The notes under the pieces: generated by a model | What the model saw: the letters and a program-made list of their open reading frames with translations, nothing else | What the model was told of the DNA's origin: nothing | The model's database searches: none | Origin: an uncultured Pelagibacteraceae bacterium | GTDB lineage: Bacteria; Pseudomonadota; Alphaproteobacteria; Pelagibacterales; Pelagibacteraceae | Length of the DNA: 35,663 nt | Direction: 5' to 3' | Assembly: GCA_902590115.1 (NCBI GenBank) | Contig: CACIVM010000006.1 | Location: 1 to 35,663 of the forward strand | Shown here: one piece after another, positions 24,698-33,269 of the stretch | How the letters are laid out: every line of letters begins with the position of its first letter | Position numbering within the stretch: position 1 is the first letter of the stretch | Translations under genes and position numbers: made by a program

Positions 24698-24701
24698 TTT
24701 A

Positions 24702-26417
24702 ATGTTTAAAATATTTAAATACGTTCTGACTGTTGCTGTTTCACTTTCTCTTTTAGCTTCTTCTGTAAGCGCTGACGCGATTAAGAAGTGGGCTACTGGT
24801 GAGTTTAGTCTTTCTACACTTTCTGAAAAAGAAAGAATTAAAGAACTAAAATGGTTCCAAGATGCTGCGAAGCCATTCAAAGGAATGTCTATCAAAGTAT
24901 TATCTGAAACTATACCTACTCACGAGTATGAGTCAAAAGTACTAACAAAGGCTTTTGAGGAGATTACTGGGATTAAAGTAAATCACCAGTTACTTGGTGA
25001 AGGTGATGTAGTAATGGCAGTACAAACTCAAATGCAAACTAACGTTAGTATTTATGATGCTTATATCAATGACTCTGATTTGATCGGTACTCACGCTAGA
25101 ATGCAACAAGCTGTTAACTTAACGAAATGGATGGCTGGAGAAGGTAAAGATGTTACTTTACCAACTTTAGACTTAGATGATTTCATTGGTAAACAGTTTA
25201 CTACAGGTCCAGATGGTGATTTATATCAAATGCCAGACCAACAATTTGCTAACCTTTATTGGTTTAGAAAAGATTGGTTTGACAGACCTGAAATCAAAAA
25301 AGGTTTTAAAGCCAAATACGGTTACGATTTAGGTGTACCATTAAATTGGTCTGCTTATGAAGACATTGCTAAATATTTCTCAGAAGATGTGAAGAATATT
25401 GACGGTGTAAGAATTTACGGTCATATGGACTACGGTAAAAGAGCTCCTGACTTAGGTTGGAGAATGACTGACGCGTGGTTATCAATGGCTGGAGCAGGTG
25501 ATGTTGGAAAACCTAATGGAATACCAGTGGACGAGTGGGGAATAAGAATGGAAAAAGGTTCTTGTAACCCTGTTGGAGCTTCAGTAACAAGAGGTGGAGC
25601 TGCTAATGGTCCTGCTGCTGTATACGCAATCAGAAAATGGGATGAGTGGTTAAGAAACTACGCACCTCCAGGTGCCGCGGCTATGGATTTCTATCAGTCT
25701 CTACCGTCACTATCTTCTGGAAACGTTGCTCAGCAAATTTTCTGGTATACAGCGTTCACAGCTTCTTTAGTAGGAAAAAATCCTAATAATAAAGTTGTTG
25801 ACTCTAAAGGAATGCCTTTATGGAGAATGGGTCCATCACCAAAAGGACCTTATTGGGAAGAAGGTATGAAGCTTGGTTATCAAGATGCTGGGTCATGGAC
25901 TTTATTTAAGTCTACACCAGTCAAAAATAGAAAAGCTGCATGGTTGTACGCTCAATTCGTTGTATCAAAAACAGTAGACCTTAAGAAAAGTCACGTTGGT
26001 TTAACTATCATCAGAGATAGTTCAATAGACCACAAATCTTTTACAGAAAGAGCACCAGCACTTGGTGGACTTGTTGAGTTCTACAGATCAAACAACAGAA
26101 ATATTTGGTCACCAACAGGTGTAAACGTTCCGGATTATCCGAAATTAGCACAAATCTGGTGGCAACAAATTGGAGATGTAAACTCAGGTGCGTTTACTCC
26201 ACAACAAGCTATGGATCGACTTGCAGAAGAGATGGACTTAGTTATGTCTCGTATGGAAGCTGCTGACAAAGGTAGCAATGCATACGGTGGATGTGGACCA
26301 AGACTTAATAAACCAAGAGAAGCTTCTTATTGGTTAAATCAAAAAGGTTCACCAAAAGCTAAACGTGATGAGAAACCTCAGGGAAAAACTGTTCCATACT
26401 CAAAAGCTTGGAAATAG
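24702..26417 (+). CDS. glpV: Glycerol ABC transporter substrate-binding protein (GlpV-like)
   Basis: This is a 571-residue periplasmic solute-binding protein of the large extracellular family 1 type. An N-terminal signal peptide (MFKIFKYVLTVAVSLSLLAS) has a likely cleavage near SVSA-DA. The length is well above usual sugar-binding proteins (~420) and fits GlpV of the rhizobial glpSTPQV glycerol system. The linked glpS, glpT, glpP, glpQ and DUF2160 genes and glpK upstream support glycerol as ligand. Its codons are less extremely AT-biased than its neighbours' and its ribosome-binding site is strong, so it is probably abundant. A rho-independent terminator lies just after its stop. A related polyol is an alternative ligand. 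Confidence 0.86.
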   Translation: MFKIFKYVLTVAVSLSLLASSVSADAIKKWATGEFSLSTLSEKERIKELKWFQDAAKPFKGMSIKVLSETIPTHEYESKVLTKAFEEITGIKVNHQLLGEGDVVMAVQTQMQTNVSIYDAYINDSDLIGTHARMQQAVNLTKWMAGEGKDVTLPTLDLDDFIGKQFTTGPDGDLYQMPDQQFANLYWFRKDWFDRPEIKKGFKAKYGYDLGVPLNWSAYEDIAKYFSEDVKNIDGVRIYGHMDYGKRAPDLGWRMTDAWLSMAGAGDVGKPNGIPVDEWGIRMEKGSCNPVGASVTRGGAANGPAAVYAIRKWDEWLRNYAPPGAAAMDFYQSLPSLSSGNVAQQIFWYTAFTASLVGKNPNNKVVDSKGMPLWRMGPSPKGPYWEEGMKLGYQDAGSWTLFKSTPVKNRKAAWLYAQFVVSKTVDLKKSHVGLTIIRDSSIDHKSFTERAPALGGLVEFYRSNNRNIWSPTGVNVPDYPKLAQIWWQQIGDVNSGAFTPQQAMDRLAEEMDLVMSRMEAADKGSNAYGGCGPRLNKPREASYWLNQKGSPKAKRDEKPQGKTVPYSKAWK

Positions 26418-26436
26418 TAAGAGGTTAATCTAAATT

Positions 26437-26467
26437 AAAAAGGGGGCACTAGTTGCCCCCTTTTTTT
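26437..26467 (+). terminator. Rho-independent terminator after glpV, inside the transporter operon
   Basis: A perfect 12-bp inverted repeat, AAAAAGGGGGCA (26437-26448) and TGCCCCCTTTTT (26454-26465), encloses a 5-nt loop and runs into seven Ts. It is the clearest hairpin in the window. Lying between glpV and glpS, it should end most transcripts after glpV and let a fraction read into the membrane components. Confidence 0.93.
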
Positions 26468-26485
26468 AAAACTAAATTTTAAATT

Positions 26486-27550
26486 ATGAGTCTAGAATTA
26501 AAAAACATAGAAAAAAAAGTTGGTATAAATACTCACATTTATTCTACAAGTCTAAAATTAGAAAAAAATACTATAAATGTACTTCTTGGCTCAACACTAG
26601 CCGGCAAGACTACCTTAATGCAAATAATGGCAGGATTAGATAAGCCGACTTCAGGCGAAATATGGTTTAATGGAAAAAATGTTACAGGTATGAAGGTTCA
26701 AAAAAGAAATTGTTCAATGGTTTATCAACAATTTATAAATTATCCAAATTATACAGTTTATGAAAATATTGCTTCGCCGTTAGCAATAACGGGAGTTAAT
26801 GATGATGAGATTAAACAAAGAGTAGGAAAGGTGGCTGAACTTTTAAAATTATCAGGAATGTTAAATAAAAAACCTGACGAATTATCAGGCGGACAACAAC
26901 AAAGAACTGCTTTAGCAAGGGCACTAGTTAAGGACTCAGATTTAATTTTATTAGATGAGCCTTTAGCAAATCTAGATTTTAAACTAAGAGAGGAATTAAG
27001 AGAGGAATTGCCTAAACTATTTGAAGATAGAGATTGTATAGTTGTATATGCTACAACAGAGCCATCCGATGCTCTGATGATAGGGGGAAATACAGCGACA
27101 TTATTAGAAGGCAAAGTTATTCAGTATGGAAAAACTTTAGATGTTTATAATAAGCCTGAAAATTTAATTTCAGCTAAAGTTTTTAGTGATCCACCAATGA
27201 ATATTGCACAGATTACAAAAAGCGGAGATAATTGTAAATTTACGGATAATGATGTTCAATGGAAATCATCAGCAAAAATTAAAGACGGCACTTATAAAAT
27301 AGGTATAAGACCTCATAATATTACTACGTATAAAGAGGGAAATAACTCAGTCGAAATTAACGGCAAAGTTCAAATTTCTGAACTTAGTGGATCAGAAAGC
27401 TTAATACACTTTACTAACGGAAATTTAAACTGGGTTTCATTGTCTAATGGTACCCAACAAAAAAATGTTGGAGAAGATACTAAACTGTACATGAACACTG
27501 ATGAGTTTTTATATTTTGATCAAAATAACAGATTGGTAAACAATGGCTAA
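26486..27550 (+). CDS. glpS: Glycerol ABC transporter ATPase GlpS (degenerate Walker A and H-loop)
   Basis: This 354-residue ABC ATPase has an N-terminal nucleotide-binding domain and a C-terminal regulatory/TOBE-like domain from about residue 240 (IGIRPHNITTY). Signature LSGGQ is intact at 133-137, and Walker B is LILLDEPLANLD. Walker A at 35-43 reads GSTLAGKTT, missing the usual glycine at position 4. The H-loop His is replaced by Thr191 (YATTEPSDA). These features match GlpS-type subunits paired with GlpT. It is the first gene after the terminator and overlaps glpT by 8 nt. Confidence 0.86.
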   Translation: MSLELKNIEKKVGINTHIYSTSLKLEKNTINVLLGSTLAGKTTLMQIMAGLDKPTSGEIWFNGKNVTGMKVQKRNCSMVYQQFINYPNYTVYENIASPLAITGVNDDEIKQRVGKVAELLKLSGMLNKKPDELSGGQQQRTALARALVKDSDLILLDEPLANLDFKLREELREELPKLFEDRDCIVVYATTEPSDALMIGGNTATLLEGKVIQYGKTLDVYNKPENLISAKVFSDPPMNIAQITKSGDNCKFTDNDVQWKSSAKIKDGTYKIGIRPHNITTYKEGNNSVEINGKVQISELSGSESLIHFTNGNLNWVSLSNGTQQKNVGEDTKLYMNTDEFLYFDQNNRLVNNG

Positions 27551-28607
27551 AATTACATTAAAAGACCTAAGTCATAGTTATTTGGAAAAACAGAATAATA
27601 ATTCTGATTGGGCATTGAGAGACGTTAATATTGATTGGAAAGATGGTGGGGCATATGCTCTTTTAGGTCCATCTGGTTGTGGAAAGACAACATTATTAAA
27701 TATTATCTCAGGTTTATTAAAACCAACAAAGGGCAGTGTTTTATTTAATGATAAAGATATGACATCACTTAACCCCGTTGAAAGAGATATTGCCCAGATA
27801 TTTCAGTTTCCAGTTATTTATGACACCATGTCCGTATATGATAACTTAGCTTTCCCATTAAAAAATAGAGGTCTTTCAGAATTAGAAGTTGCATCAAAAG
27901 TTAAAGAAATTGCTGAGATGCTTGAATTGACATCTACATTAAATAACAGAGCATCAGGTTTAACAGCTGATGGAAAACAAAAAATTTCATTAGGTAGAGG
28001 ACTTGTTAGATCAGACGTTAACGTAATTATGTTTGATGAGCCATTAACTGTTATAGACCCACATTTAAAGTGGGTTTTAAGATCTAAATTAAAAGAATTA
28101 CATCAAAAAATTAATCGTACTATGATTTATGTGACACATGATCAAACTGAGGCCTTAACATTTGCAGACCAGGTTGTAGTAATGCATGAAGGTCAAATCG
28201 TTCAAACTGGAACACCTGTTGAATTATTTGAGAAACCAAAACATACTTTTGTTGGACATTTTATTGGCTCACCTGGAATGAATATACTTCCTTGTGAAAT
28301 TAAAAATGGCGAAATAAATTTCAGTGGTCAAAAAATACAAAGTCATAAAGCTATAAAAAAATCAAATTTTAGCAAAACTCAAATAGGTATTAGACCTGAA
28401 TTTATTAATTTTTCAAAAGATGGGATTCCAGTTAAAATTAAAAGAGTAAGTAATACTGGAAGACATAAAATTGTTGATACAGAATGTAATGGTGGTAATA
28501 TAAAAATTTTATCAAACGCATCTACTGCAATTCCAAGTGGAGACGCTTATATAACTTTTAATCAAAAATATACTTATGTTTATGGAGATAACTGGATCAT
28601 AGAATAA
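27543..28607 (+). CDS. glpT: Glycerol ABC transporter ATPase GlpT (degenerate signature motif)
   Basis: This is the second 354-residue ABC ATPase of the pair. Walker A (GPSGCGKTT, 42-50), Walker B (VIMFDEPLTVID) and the H-loop His199 (YVTHDQTEA) are canonical. The signature is altered: LTADGKQ at 140-146 replaces LSGGQ. A C-terminal TOBE-like domain begins near IGIRPEFINF. Together with GlpS this predicts one working and one degenerate ATP site in the heterodimer. It shares a TAATG junction with glpP. Confidence 0.87.
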   Translation: MAKITLKDLSHSYLEKQNNNSDWALRDVNIDWKDGGAYALLGPSGCGKTTLLNIISGLLKPTKGSVLFNDKDMTSLNPVERDIAQIFQFPVIYDTMSVYDNLAFPLKNRGLSELEVASKVKEIAEMLELTSTLNNRASGLTADGKQKISLGRGLVRSDVNVIMFDEPLTVIDPHLKWVLRSKLKELHQKINRTMIYVTHDQTEALTFADQVVVMHEGQIVQTGTPVELFEKPKHTFVGHFIGSPGMNILPCEIKNGEINFSGQKIQSHKAIKKSNFSKTQIGIRPEFINFSKDGIPVKIKRVSNTGRHKIVDTECNGGNIKILSNASTAIPSGDAYITFNQKYTYVYGDNWIIE

Positions 28608-29473
28608 TGAATAAAACTATTAATCAAAAAGCTTGGTATTTTGTTATCCCCGTATTTGTTCTTGTTGCATTTAACGCAGCTATTCCCTTAATGACAGTCG
28701 TAAATTATTCATTTCAAGAAACTTTTGGAAACAACGTATTTGCTTGGGAAGGTACAAGGTGGTTTAAACAAATTCTATTGTCTGAAAGATTTCACGCTTC
28801 ATTAGGAAGACAATTCGCTTTTACTTTTATAATACTTCTAATCCAAATACCTCTAGGAATTGCTATTGCGCTCACAATGCCAAAAAAAGGATGGGGTGTA
28901 CCGGTTTGTTTGATTTTAATGTCTATGCCGCTTCTAATTCCTTGGAATGTTGTTGGAGCAATGTGGAATATTTTTGCACTCCCAGATATTGGTTTTCTTG
29001 GTTATTCATTAAACGCAATGGGTTTTGATTATAACTTTACCCAACAACCTGGTGATGCGTGGTTCACAACAATTTTAATGGATGTATGGCATTGGACATC
29101 TTTAGTTGTTCTTTTGTCTTATGCAGGTCTTAACTCAATTCAACCAGCGTACTATCAAGCTGCAGAAATAGATGGTGCTAGTAGGTGGGCAACTTTCAGA
29201 TATATTGAATTACCAAAAATGAAAAAAGTTTTAACTTTAGCAATTTTATTAAGATTTATGGATAGTTTTATGATTTACACTGAGCCATTTGTACTAACAG
29301 GAGGTGGGCCAGGAAATACTACAGCATTTTTATCTATTGACTTAGTTAAAATGGCTTTGGGTCAATTTGATTTAGGACCAGCAGCTGCGATGTCATTAAT
29401 ATATTTCTTTATCGTACTTTTGGTTTGTTGGGTATTTTATAATTTAATGATGAAAAATGAGGCACAGTCATGA
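28607..29473 (+). CDS. glpP: Glycerol ABC transporter permease GlpP
   Basis: This 288-residue inner-membrane permease of the MalF/UgpA type has about six transmembrane helices. The cytoplasmic coupling loop is AAEIDGASRWATFRYIELP (EAA motif near residues 184-202), which docks on the ATPases, and VLTGGGPGNTT is a further family block. With GlpQ it forms the translocation path. It starts inside the glpT stop (TAATG) and overlaps glpQ by 4 nt (ATGA), so the subunits are translationally coupled. Confidence 0.9.
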   Translation: MNKTINQKAWYFVIPVFVLVAFNAAIPLMTVVNYSFQETFGNNVFAWEGTRWFKQILLSERFHASLGRQFAFTFIILLIQIPLGIAIALTMPKKGWGVPVCLILMSMPLLIPWNVVGAMWNIFALPDIGFLGYSLNAMGFDYNFTQQPGDAWFTTILMDVWHWTSLVVLLSYAGLNSIQPAYYQAAEIDGASRWATFRYIELPKMKKVLTLAILLRFMDSFMIYTEPFVLTGGGPGNTTAFLSIDLVKMALGQFDLGPAAAMSLIYFFIVLLVCWVFYNLMMKNEAQS

Positions 29474-30270
29474 AAAAATATAAATGGTTAGTACCCACAT
29501 TATATATAATTTTTTTAATGCTACCGATTTATTGGTTAATAAATATGTCATTTAAAACAACTACTGAAATTATAAATACATATTCTTTATGGCCACAAAA
29601 ATTTACAACAGAAAATTATGTAAAAATATTTACAGATAGTACCTGGTATATGGGTTACATTAACTCAATTACTTATACAGTATTCAATACTGTTATTTCT
29701 GTTGCCGCAGCTTTACCAGCAGCTTACGCGTTTTCTAGATATAAATTTGTAGGTGACAAGCATTTGTTCTTTTGGTTGTTAACAAATAGAATGGCTCCAC
29801 CAGCAGTTTTTGCTTTACCATTTTTCCAGTTCTATTCATCTGTAAATTTATTTGATACCCATATAGCTGTCGCTTTATCTCACTGTTTATTTAATATTCC
29901 TCTAGCAGTTTGGATTTTAGAGGGTTTTATGTCTGCGGTTCCAAAAGAATTAGATGAAACAGCATATGTTGATGGATATTCGTTTGGAAGATTCTTTTTT
30001 AAAATTTTTCTTCCTACAATTGCAGCTGGGATAGGAATTACAATGTTTTTCTGCTTTATGTTTTCTTGGGTTGAGCTTTTGTTAGCTAAAACATTAACAG
30101 CTACAGCTGCAAAACCAATAGCAGCTACTATGACAAGAACTGCTAGCACATCTGGATATGAACTTGGTTTATTAGCTGCAGCTGGAACTTTAACAATAAT
30201 TCCTGGAGCAATTGTGATTTACTTTGTTAAAAATTATATTGCTAAAGGTTTCGCGATGGGAAGGGTTTAA
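29470..30270 (+). CDS. glpQ: Glycerol ABC transporter permease GlpQ
   Basis: This 266-residue permease of the MalG/UgpE type has about six membrane helices. Its EAA coupling loop is LDETAYVDGYSFGRFFFKIF near residues 159-178, preceded by NIPLAVWILEGFM. It pairs with GlpP. The gene overlaps glpP by 4 nt and shares a TAATG junction with the small DUF2160 gene. The symbol follows the rhizobial importer and should not be confused with E. coli GlpQ, a phosphodiesterase. Confidence 0.9.
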   Translation: MKKYKWLVPTLYIIFLMLPIYWLINMSFKTTTEIINTYSLWPQKFTTENYVKIFTDSTWYMGYINSITYTVFNTVISVAAALPAAYAFSRYKFVGDKHLFFWLLTNRMAPPAVFALPFFQFYSSVNLFDTHIAVALSHCLFNIPLAVWILEGFMSAVPKELDETAYVDGYSFGRFFFKIFLPTIAAGIGITMFFCFMFSWVELLLAKTLTATAAKPIAATMTRTASTSGYELGLLAAAGTLTIIPGAIVIYFVKNYIAKGFAMGRV

Positions 30271-30623
30271 TGTTTACAAAACTATACGCAGCTACATGGG
30301 GTGAGGTCGGCAAGGCCAAAGAAAAAGGTTTTTTTGATTTTGATTTATTTTCATGGATGGCATGGACTTGGCAAACTGCAGCGTTTTTTATTTTCATTGC
30401 CCTTTGTATAACTGTAATGCTTATTTGGGAAAAAAAGGTTCCCGGGGGCACTCCGAGAAAAGGAATTTTAGGATTAGATACTACAAGAGGCGATAGGTTG
30501 TTTATATCTCTACTAGGTAGCGCTTTTATTCATCTTTTTTGGTTGGCTTTAGTCGGTAGTGTGTTATGGGTAGCTACAATTATTTGTGTAGGTTATGCAG
30601 TTGTTGTTTTTAGATATGTCTAG
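30270..30623 (+). CDS. DUF2160 small membrane protein of the glycerol importer locus
   Basis: This 117-residue protein has an amphipathic, Trp-rich N-terminus and three hydrophobic segments at about residues 35-50, 78-95 and 97-115. It matches the conserved small membrane protein (DUF2160) found beside glpSTPQV importers in alphaproteobacteria. Its function is not established. The one-base overlap with glpQ argues for a role in the complex or in its assembly. gap follows after 8 nt. Confidence 0.8.
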   Translation: MFTKLYAATWGEVGKAKEKGFFDFDLFSWMAWTWQTAAFFIFIALCITVMLIWEKKVPGGTPRKGILGLDTTRGDRLFISLLGSAFIHLFWLALVGSVLWVATIICVGYAVVVFRYV

Positions 30624-30631
30624 GAGAATCG

Positions 30632-31636
30632 ATGGTTAAAGTAGGAATTAATGGATTTGGAAGAATTGGTAGGCTTATTTTAAGAGCAATTCTTGAAAAC
30701 TATAAAAATAAGATTCAAGTTGTTGCTATTAATGATTTGGGATCAATAGAGACAAATGCACATCTTATTAAATATGATAGTACACATGGTACTATTAATG
30801 AAGATGTTCAAACATCTAAAGAAGGTTTTAAAATTTCAAACCATGACATAAAAGTTTTCGCAGAAAAAGATCCTGCAAACATACCATGGGGCAAAGTAGG
30901 AGCTGATGTCGTTTTAGAGTGTACAGGTATTTTTTTAGATAAGAAGTCATCTGAGAAACATTTAAAGGCTGGAGCAAAGAAAGTAATTATTTCGGCCCCT
31001 GGCAAAGATGTAGACTTTACAATTGTTCAAGGTGTAAATAGTAAAGAATTAAAAAAAGAGCATAACATTATCTCCAATGGATCATGCACAACAAATTGTT
31101 TAGCTCCGATTGCTATGGTTTTAGAAAAAAAATTTGGTATAACTTATGGATATATGACTACTATTCATAGTTATACTGGTGATCAGAACCTTTTAGATAC
31201 CTTGCATAAAGATTTAAGAAGAGCGAGATCAACAGAAGGTGCAATGATACCTACTTCAACTGGTGCTGCAAAAGCAATGAGTTTAGTTTTACCGAGTTTG
31301 AAGGGAAAGTTAGATGGGACAGCTATAAGGGTACCTACTCCAAACGTTTCACTTGTTGATTTAACACTAGTTACTGAAAAAGAAGTTACTACTGAAGCCA
31401 TCAATGATGCTATGTGTGAAGCTGCTAATGGTGAACTAAAAGGCATTCTAGATGTAAATGATAAACCATTAGTATCAAAAGATTTTAATCATAACGCACA
31501 TAGCTCAATTTTTGATTTGACCCAAACTCAAGTAATAAAAGGTAAATTTAGTAGAGTTTTATCTTGGTATGATAATGAATGGGGTTTTTCAAACAGAATG
31601 TGTGATACAACTATTCAAATAGCAGGTCAAATTTAA
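30632..31636 (+). CDS. gap: Type I glyceraldehyde-3-phosphate dehydrogenase
   Basis: This 334-residue GAPDH converts glyceraldehyde 3-phosphate to 1,3-bisphosphoglycerate with NAD(P). The nucleotide loop is GINGFGRIGRLILRA and the catalytic Cys152 lies in SNGSCTTNCLAP. RAARS-equivalent RRARSTEGAMIPTSTGAAKA and WYDNEWGFSNRM are diagnostic. AGGAG at about 30623-30627, partly in the upstream stop, is a good Shine-Dalgarno. It lies 8 nt after the DUF2160 gene, so it may be co-transcribed with the importer, connecting glycerol uptake to triose phosphate oxidation. Its stop overlaps the stop of a small reverse-strand gene. Confidence 0.97.
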   Translation: MVKVGINGFGRIGRLILRAILENYKNKIQVVAINDLGSIETNAHLIKYDSTHGTINEDVQTSKEGFKISNHDIKVFAEKDPANIPWGKVGADVVLECTGIFLDKKSSEKHLKAGAKKVIISAPGKDVDFTIVQGVNSKELKKEHNIISNGSCTTNCLAPIAMVLEKKFGITYGYMTTIHSYTGDQNLLDTLHKDLRRARSTEGAMIPTSTGAAKAMSLVLPSLKGKLDGTAIRVPTPNVSLVDLTLVTEKEVTTEAINDAMCEAANGELKGILDVNDKPLVSKDFNHNAHSSIFDLTQTQVIKGKFSRVLSWYDNEWGFSNRMCDTTIQIAGQI

Positions 31637-31803
31637 TTATTTTCAGCTTCCTCAATAAGTTTGATTGTAGTTAGAGGGATATCACTATTATCTATTTCAA
31701 CTTCCTTTTGTTTTTTAAAACTTAATTTAACAGTATTATTTCTGAGTTTTGCTAAGTCATCAATCGCCGATAAAATTTCTTGTACCGTAAATTTTTCGTT
31801 CAT
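31633..31803 (-). CDS. Small hypothetical protein (56 aa) directly downstream of pyk
   Basis: This small frame starts at ATG 31801-31803, overlapping the pyk stop by one base (TAATG), and ends in TAA at 31633-31635. The product begins MNEKFTVQEILSAIDDLAKL and is hydrophilic and acidic towards the C-terminus (IEEAENN), with a helix-rich first half, no Cys and no membrane segment. I do not recognise a family. Coupled start, full occupancy of the gap between pyk and gap, and sensible composition support it as a real gene co-transcribed with pyruvate kinase. Function is unknown. Confidence 0.65.
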   Translation of the reverse strand: MNEKFTVQEILSAIDDLAKLRNNTVKLSFKKQKEVEIDNSDIPLTTIKLIEEAENN

Positions 31804-33215
31804 TAAGTTCCAACTTTATATAATCTTATCATATTAGTCATACCAGCATTTCCAAAGGGCAAACCTGCAGTAATCACAACAAAATCATTTTTTTTTATTG
31901 AACTATCTTTTCGAATAATTTCTCTTGATATATTCATCATATCTTTCCATCCATTTGCATCACGACTATTTAATGACTCGACTCCCCACAACAACGACAT
32001 TTGTCGGCTCACATTTATATTCGGAGATATTGTAATTATTTTAACCCTTGGTCTCATAGCTGAAACTATCTTGGCAGTTTTACCTGAGTTAGAAAATGCT
32101 ATAATAGCCTTCACTGATGGGTTATAGGCCAAATCTTTTACTGAAAGAACAATCGATTTAACAGGATCCTTTTTAGCATCAATTTTATTTTTGAAATCAT
32201 CAATATGTTCTTTTTTATACTTCTCTGTGGAAATAATTGTTTTGGTCATTGTTTTAACAGCTTGGAGTGGGTATCTTCCTACTGCACTTTCTGCCGACAG
32301 CATAACAGTATCTGCACCTTGAAATATTGCTGTTGCAATATCATTAATTTCAGCTCTTGTTGCTGTATAATTTTCAATCATACTTTCTAGCATTTGTGTA
32401 GCAACAATTACAGATTTAGATAATTGATTACATTTTTTAATTAAACCAAGTTGTATTTTAGGAACTTCGCTGTGACCTATATCTATTGCTAAATCACCTC
32501 TGGCTATCATAATAGCATCGGTTGCTTTAATGATTTCATTTATATTTTTTAATGCCAATTTATTTTCAATTTTAGCAATGATACCCATATCTTTAGAAAT
32601 TATTTTTCTAGTTTGATTTATTAATTTTGCATTTTGTAAATAAGATAATGCTATCCAGTTGCAGCCAATTTTTTTTGCAAATTTAATGTCTTTCTTATCT
32701 TTAGAAGTCAAATTATTAAAAGGTAGATTTATATTTGAAATATGTACACTCTTGTTGCTTGATAAAAAACAATTTTGACTTAAACACTTAGTTGTAACTG
32801 AATTGGCATTTTTTTTTATAATTTTAAAAGCATATTTACCATCATCTAATAGTAAAATATTATTTTTTTTAACTTTTTTAATTATAAATGAATATGGTAA
32901 TCTTACTCTATTTTTGTCACCATCTTTTTTTTTTAAATCAAAAATAAACTTTTGATTTTTTTTTAATTGGATTTGATTACTTTGTATTTTACCAATTCTT
33001 AATTTTATTCCTTGTAAATCACCTATTATAGAAATTCTTTTTTTTGTACTTTTTTCCAAGTTTCTTATCTTATTTACAATATTTTTAATATTCTTTGTGT
33101 TATGACTAAAATTTATGCGAAAAGCATCTACACCATGCTCAATAATTTTTTTAAGTTGAGAAGTTGAGGATATCGCTGGACCTAAAGTTGCGATTATTTT
33201 TGCTTTTTTATCCAT
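31803..33215 (-). CDS. pyk: Pyruvate kinase
   Basis: This 470-residue enzyme transfers phosphate from phosphoenolpyruvate to ADP. The N-terminal KIIATLGPA and FRINFSHN segments, the active-site block IMIARGDLAIDIG, ATQMLESMIENYTATRAEI and TVMLSAESAVGRYP are all conserved, and the C-terminal allosteric domain is present. Length is normal. It is divergent from pfk across 54 nt, and a 56-residue gene follows in a TAATG overlap. Its presence is notable because characterised marine SAR11 genomes lack pyk. Confidence 0.97.
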   Translation of the reverse strand: MDKKAKIIATLGPAISSTSQLKKIIEHGVDAFRINFSHNTKNIKNIVNKIRNLEKSTKKRISIIGDLQGIKLRIGKIQSNQIQLKKNQKFIFDLKKKDGDKNRVRLPYSFIIKKVKKNNILLLDDGKYAFKIIKKNANSVTTKCLSQNCFLSSNKSVHISNINLPFNNLTSKDKKDIKFAKKIGCNWIALSYLQNAKLINQTRKIISKDMGIIAKIENKLALKNINEIIKATDAIMIARGDLAIDIGHSEVPKIQLGLIKKCNQLSKSVIVATQMLESMIENYTATRAEINDIATAIFQGADTVMLSAESAVGRYPLQAVKTMTKTIISTEKYKKEHIDDFKNKIDAKKDPVKSIVLSVKDLAYNPSVKAIIAFSNSGKTAKIVSAMRPRVKIITISPNINVSRQMSLLWGVESLNSRDANGWKDMMNISREIIRKDSSIKKNDFVVITAGLPFGNAGMTNMIRLYKVGT

Positions 33216-33269
33216 TATTTTAAAAAGGTGTGTTATATTACCATGAATCCTTAAAAAATAAATTTCATA
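33216..33269. promoter_or_regulatory. Divergent promoter region between pyk and pfk
   Basis: This 54-nt A/T-rich spacer between two divergent glycolytic genes includes TATATT at 33234-33239, about 30 nt before the pfk ATG, as a candidate -10. No -35 of quality is visible. A shared regulatory site for both genes is possible but not discernible by eye. Confidence 0.33.

Noticed and set aside
24690-24701. Upstream ATG (MGDL...) for the glycerol binding protein
   Set aside because: Its bases overlap the strong GGGGGA Shine-Dalgarno that serves ATG 24702, which also gives a standard signal peptide.
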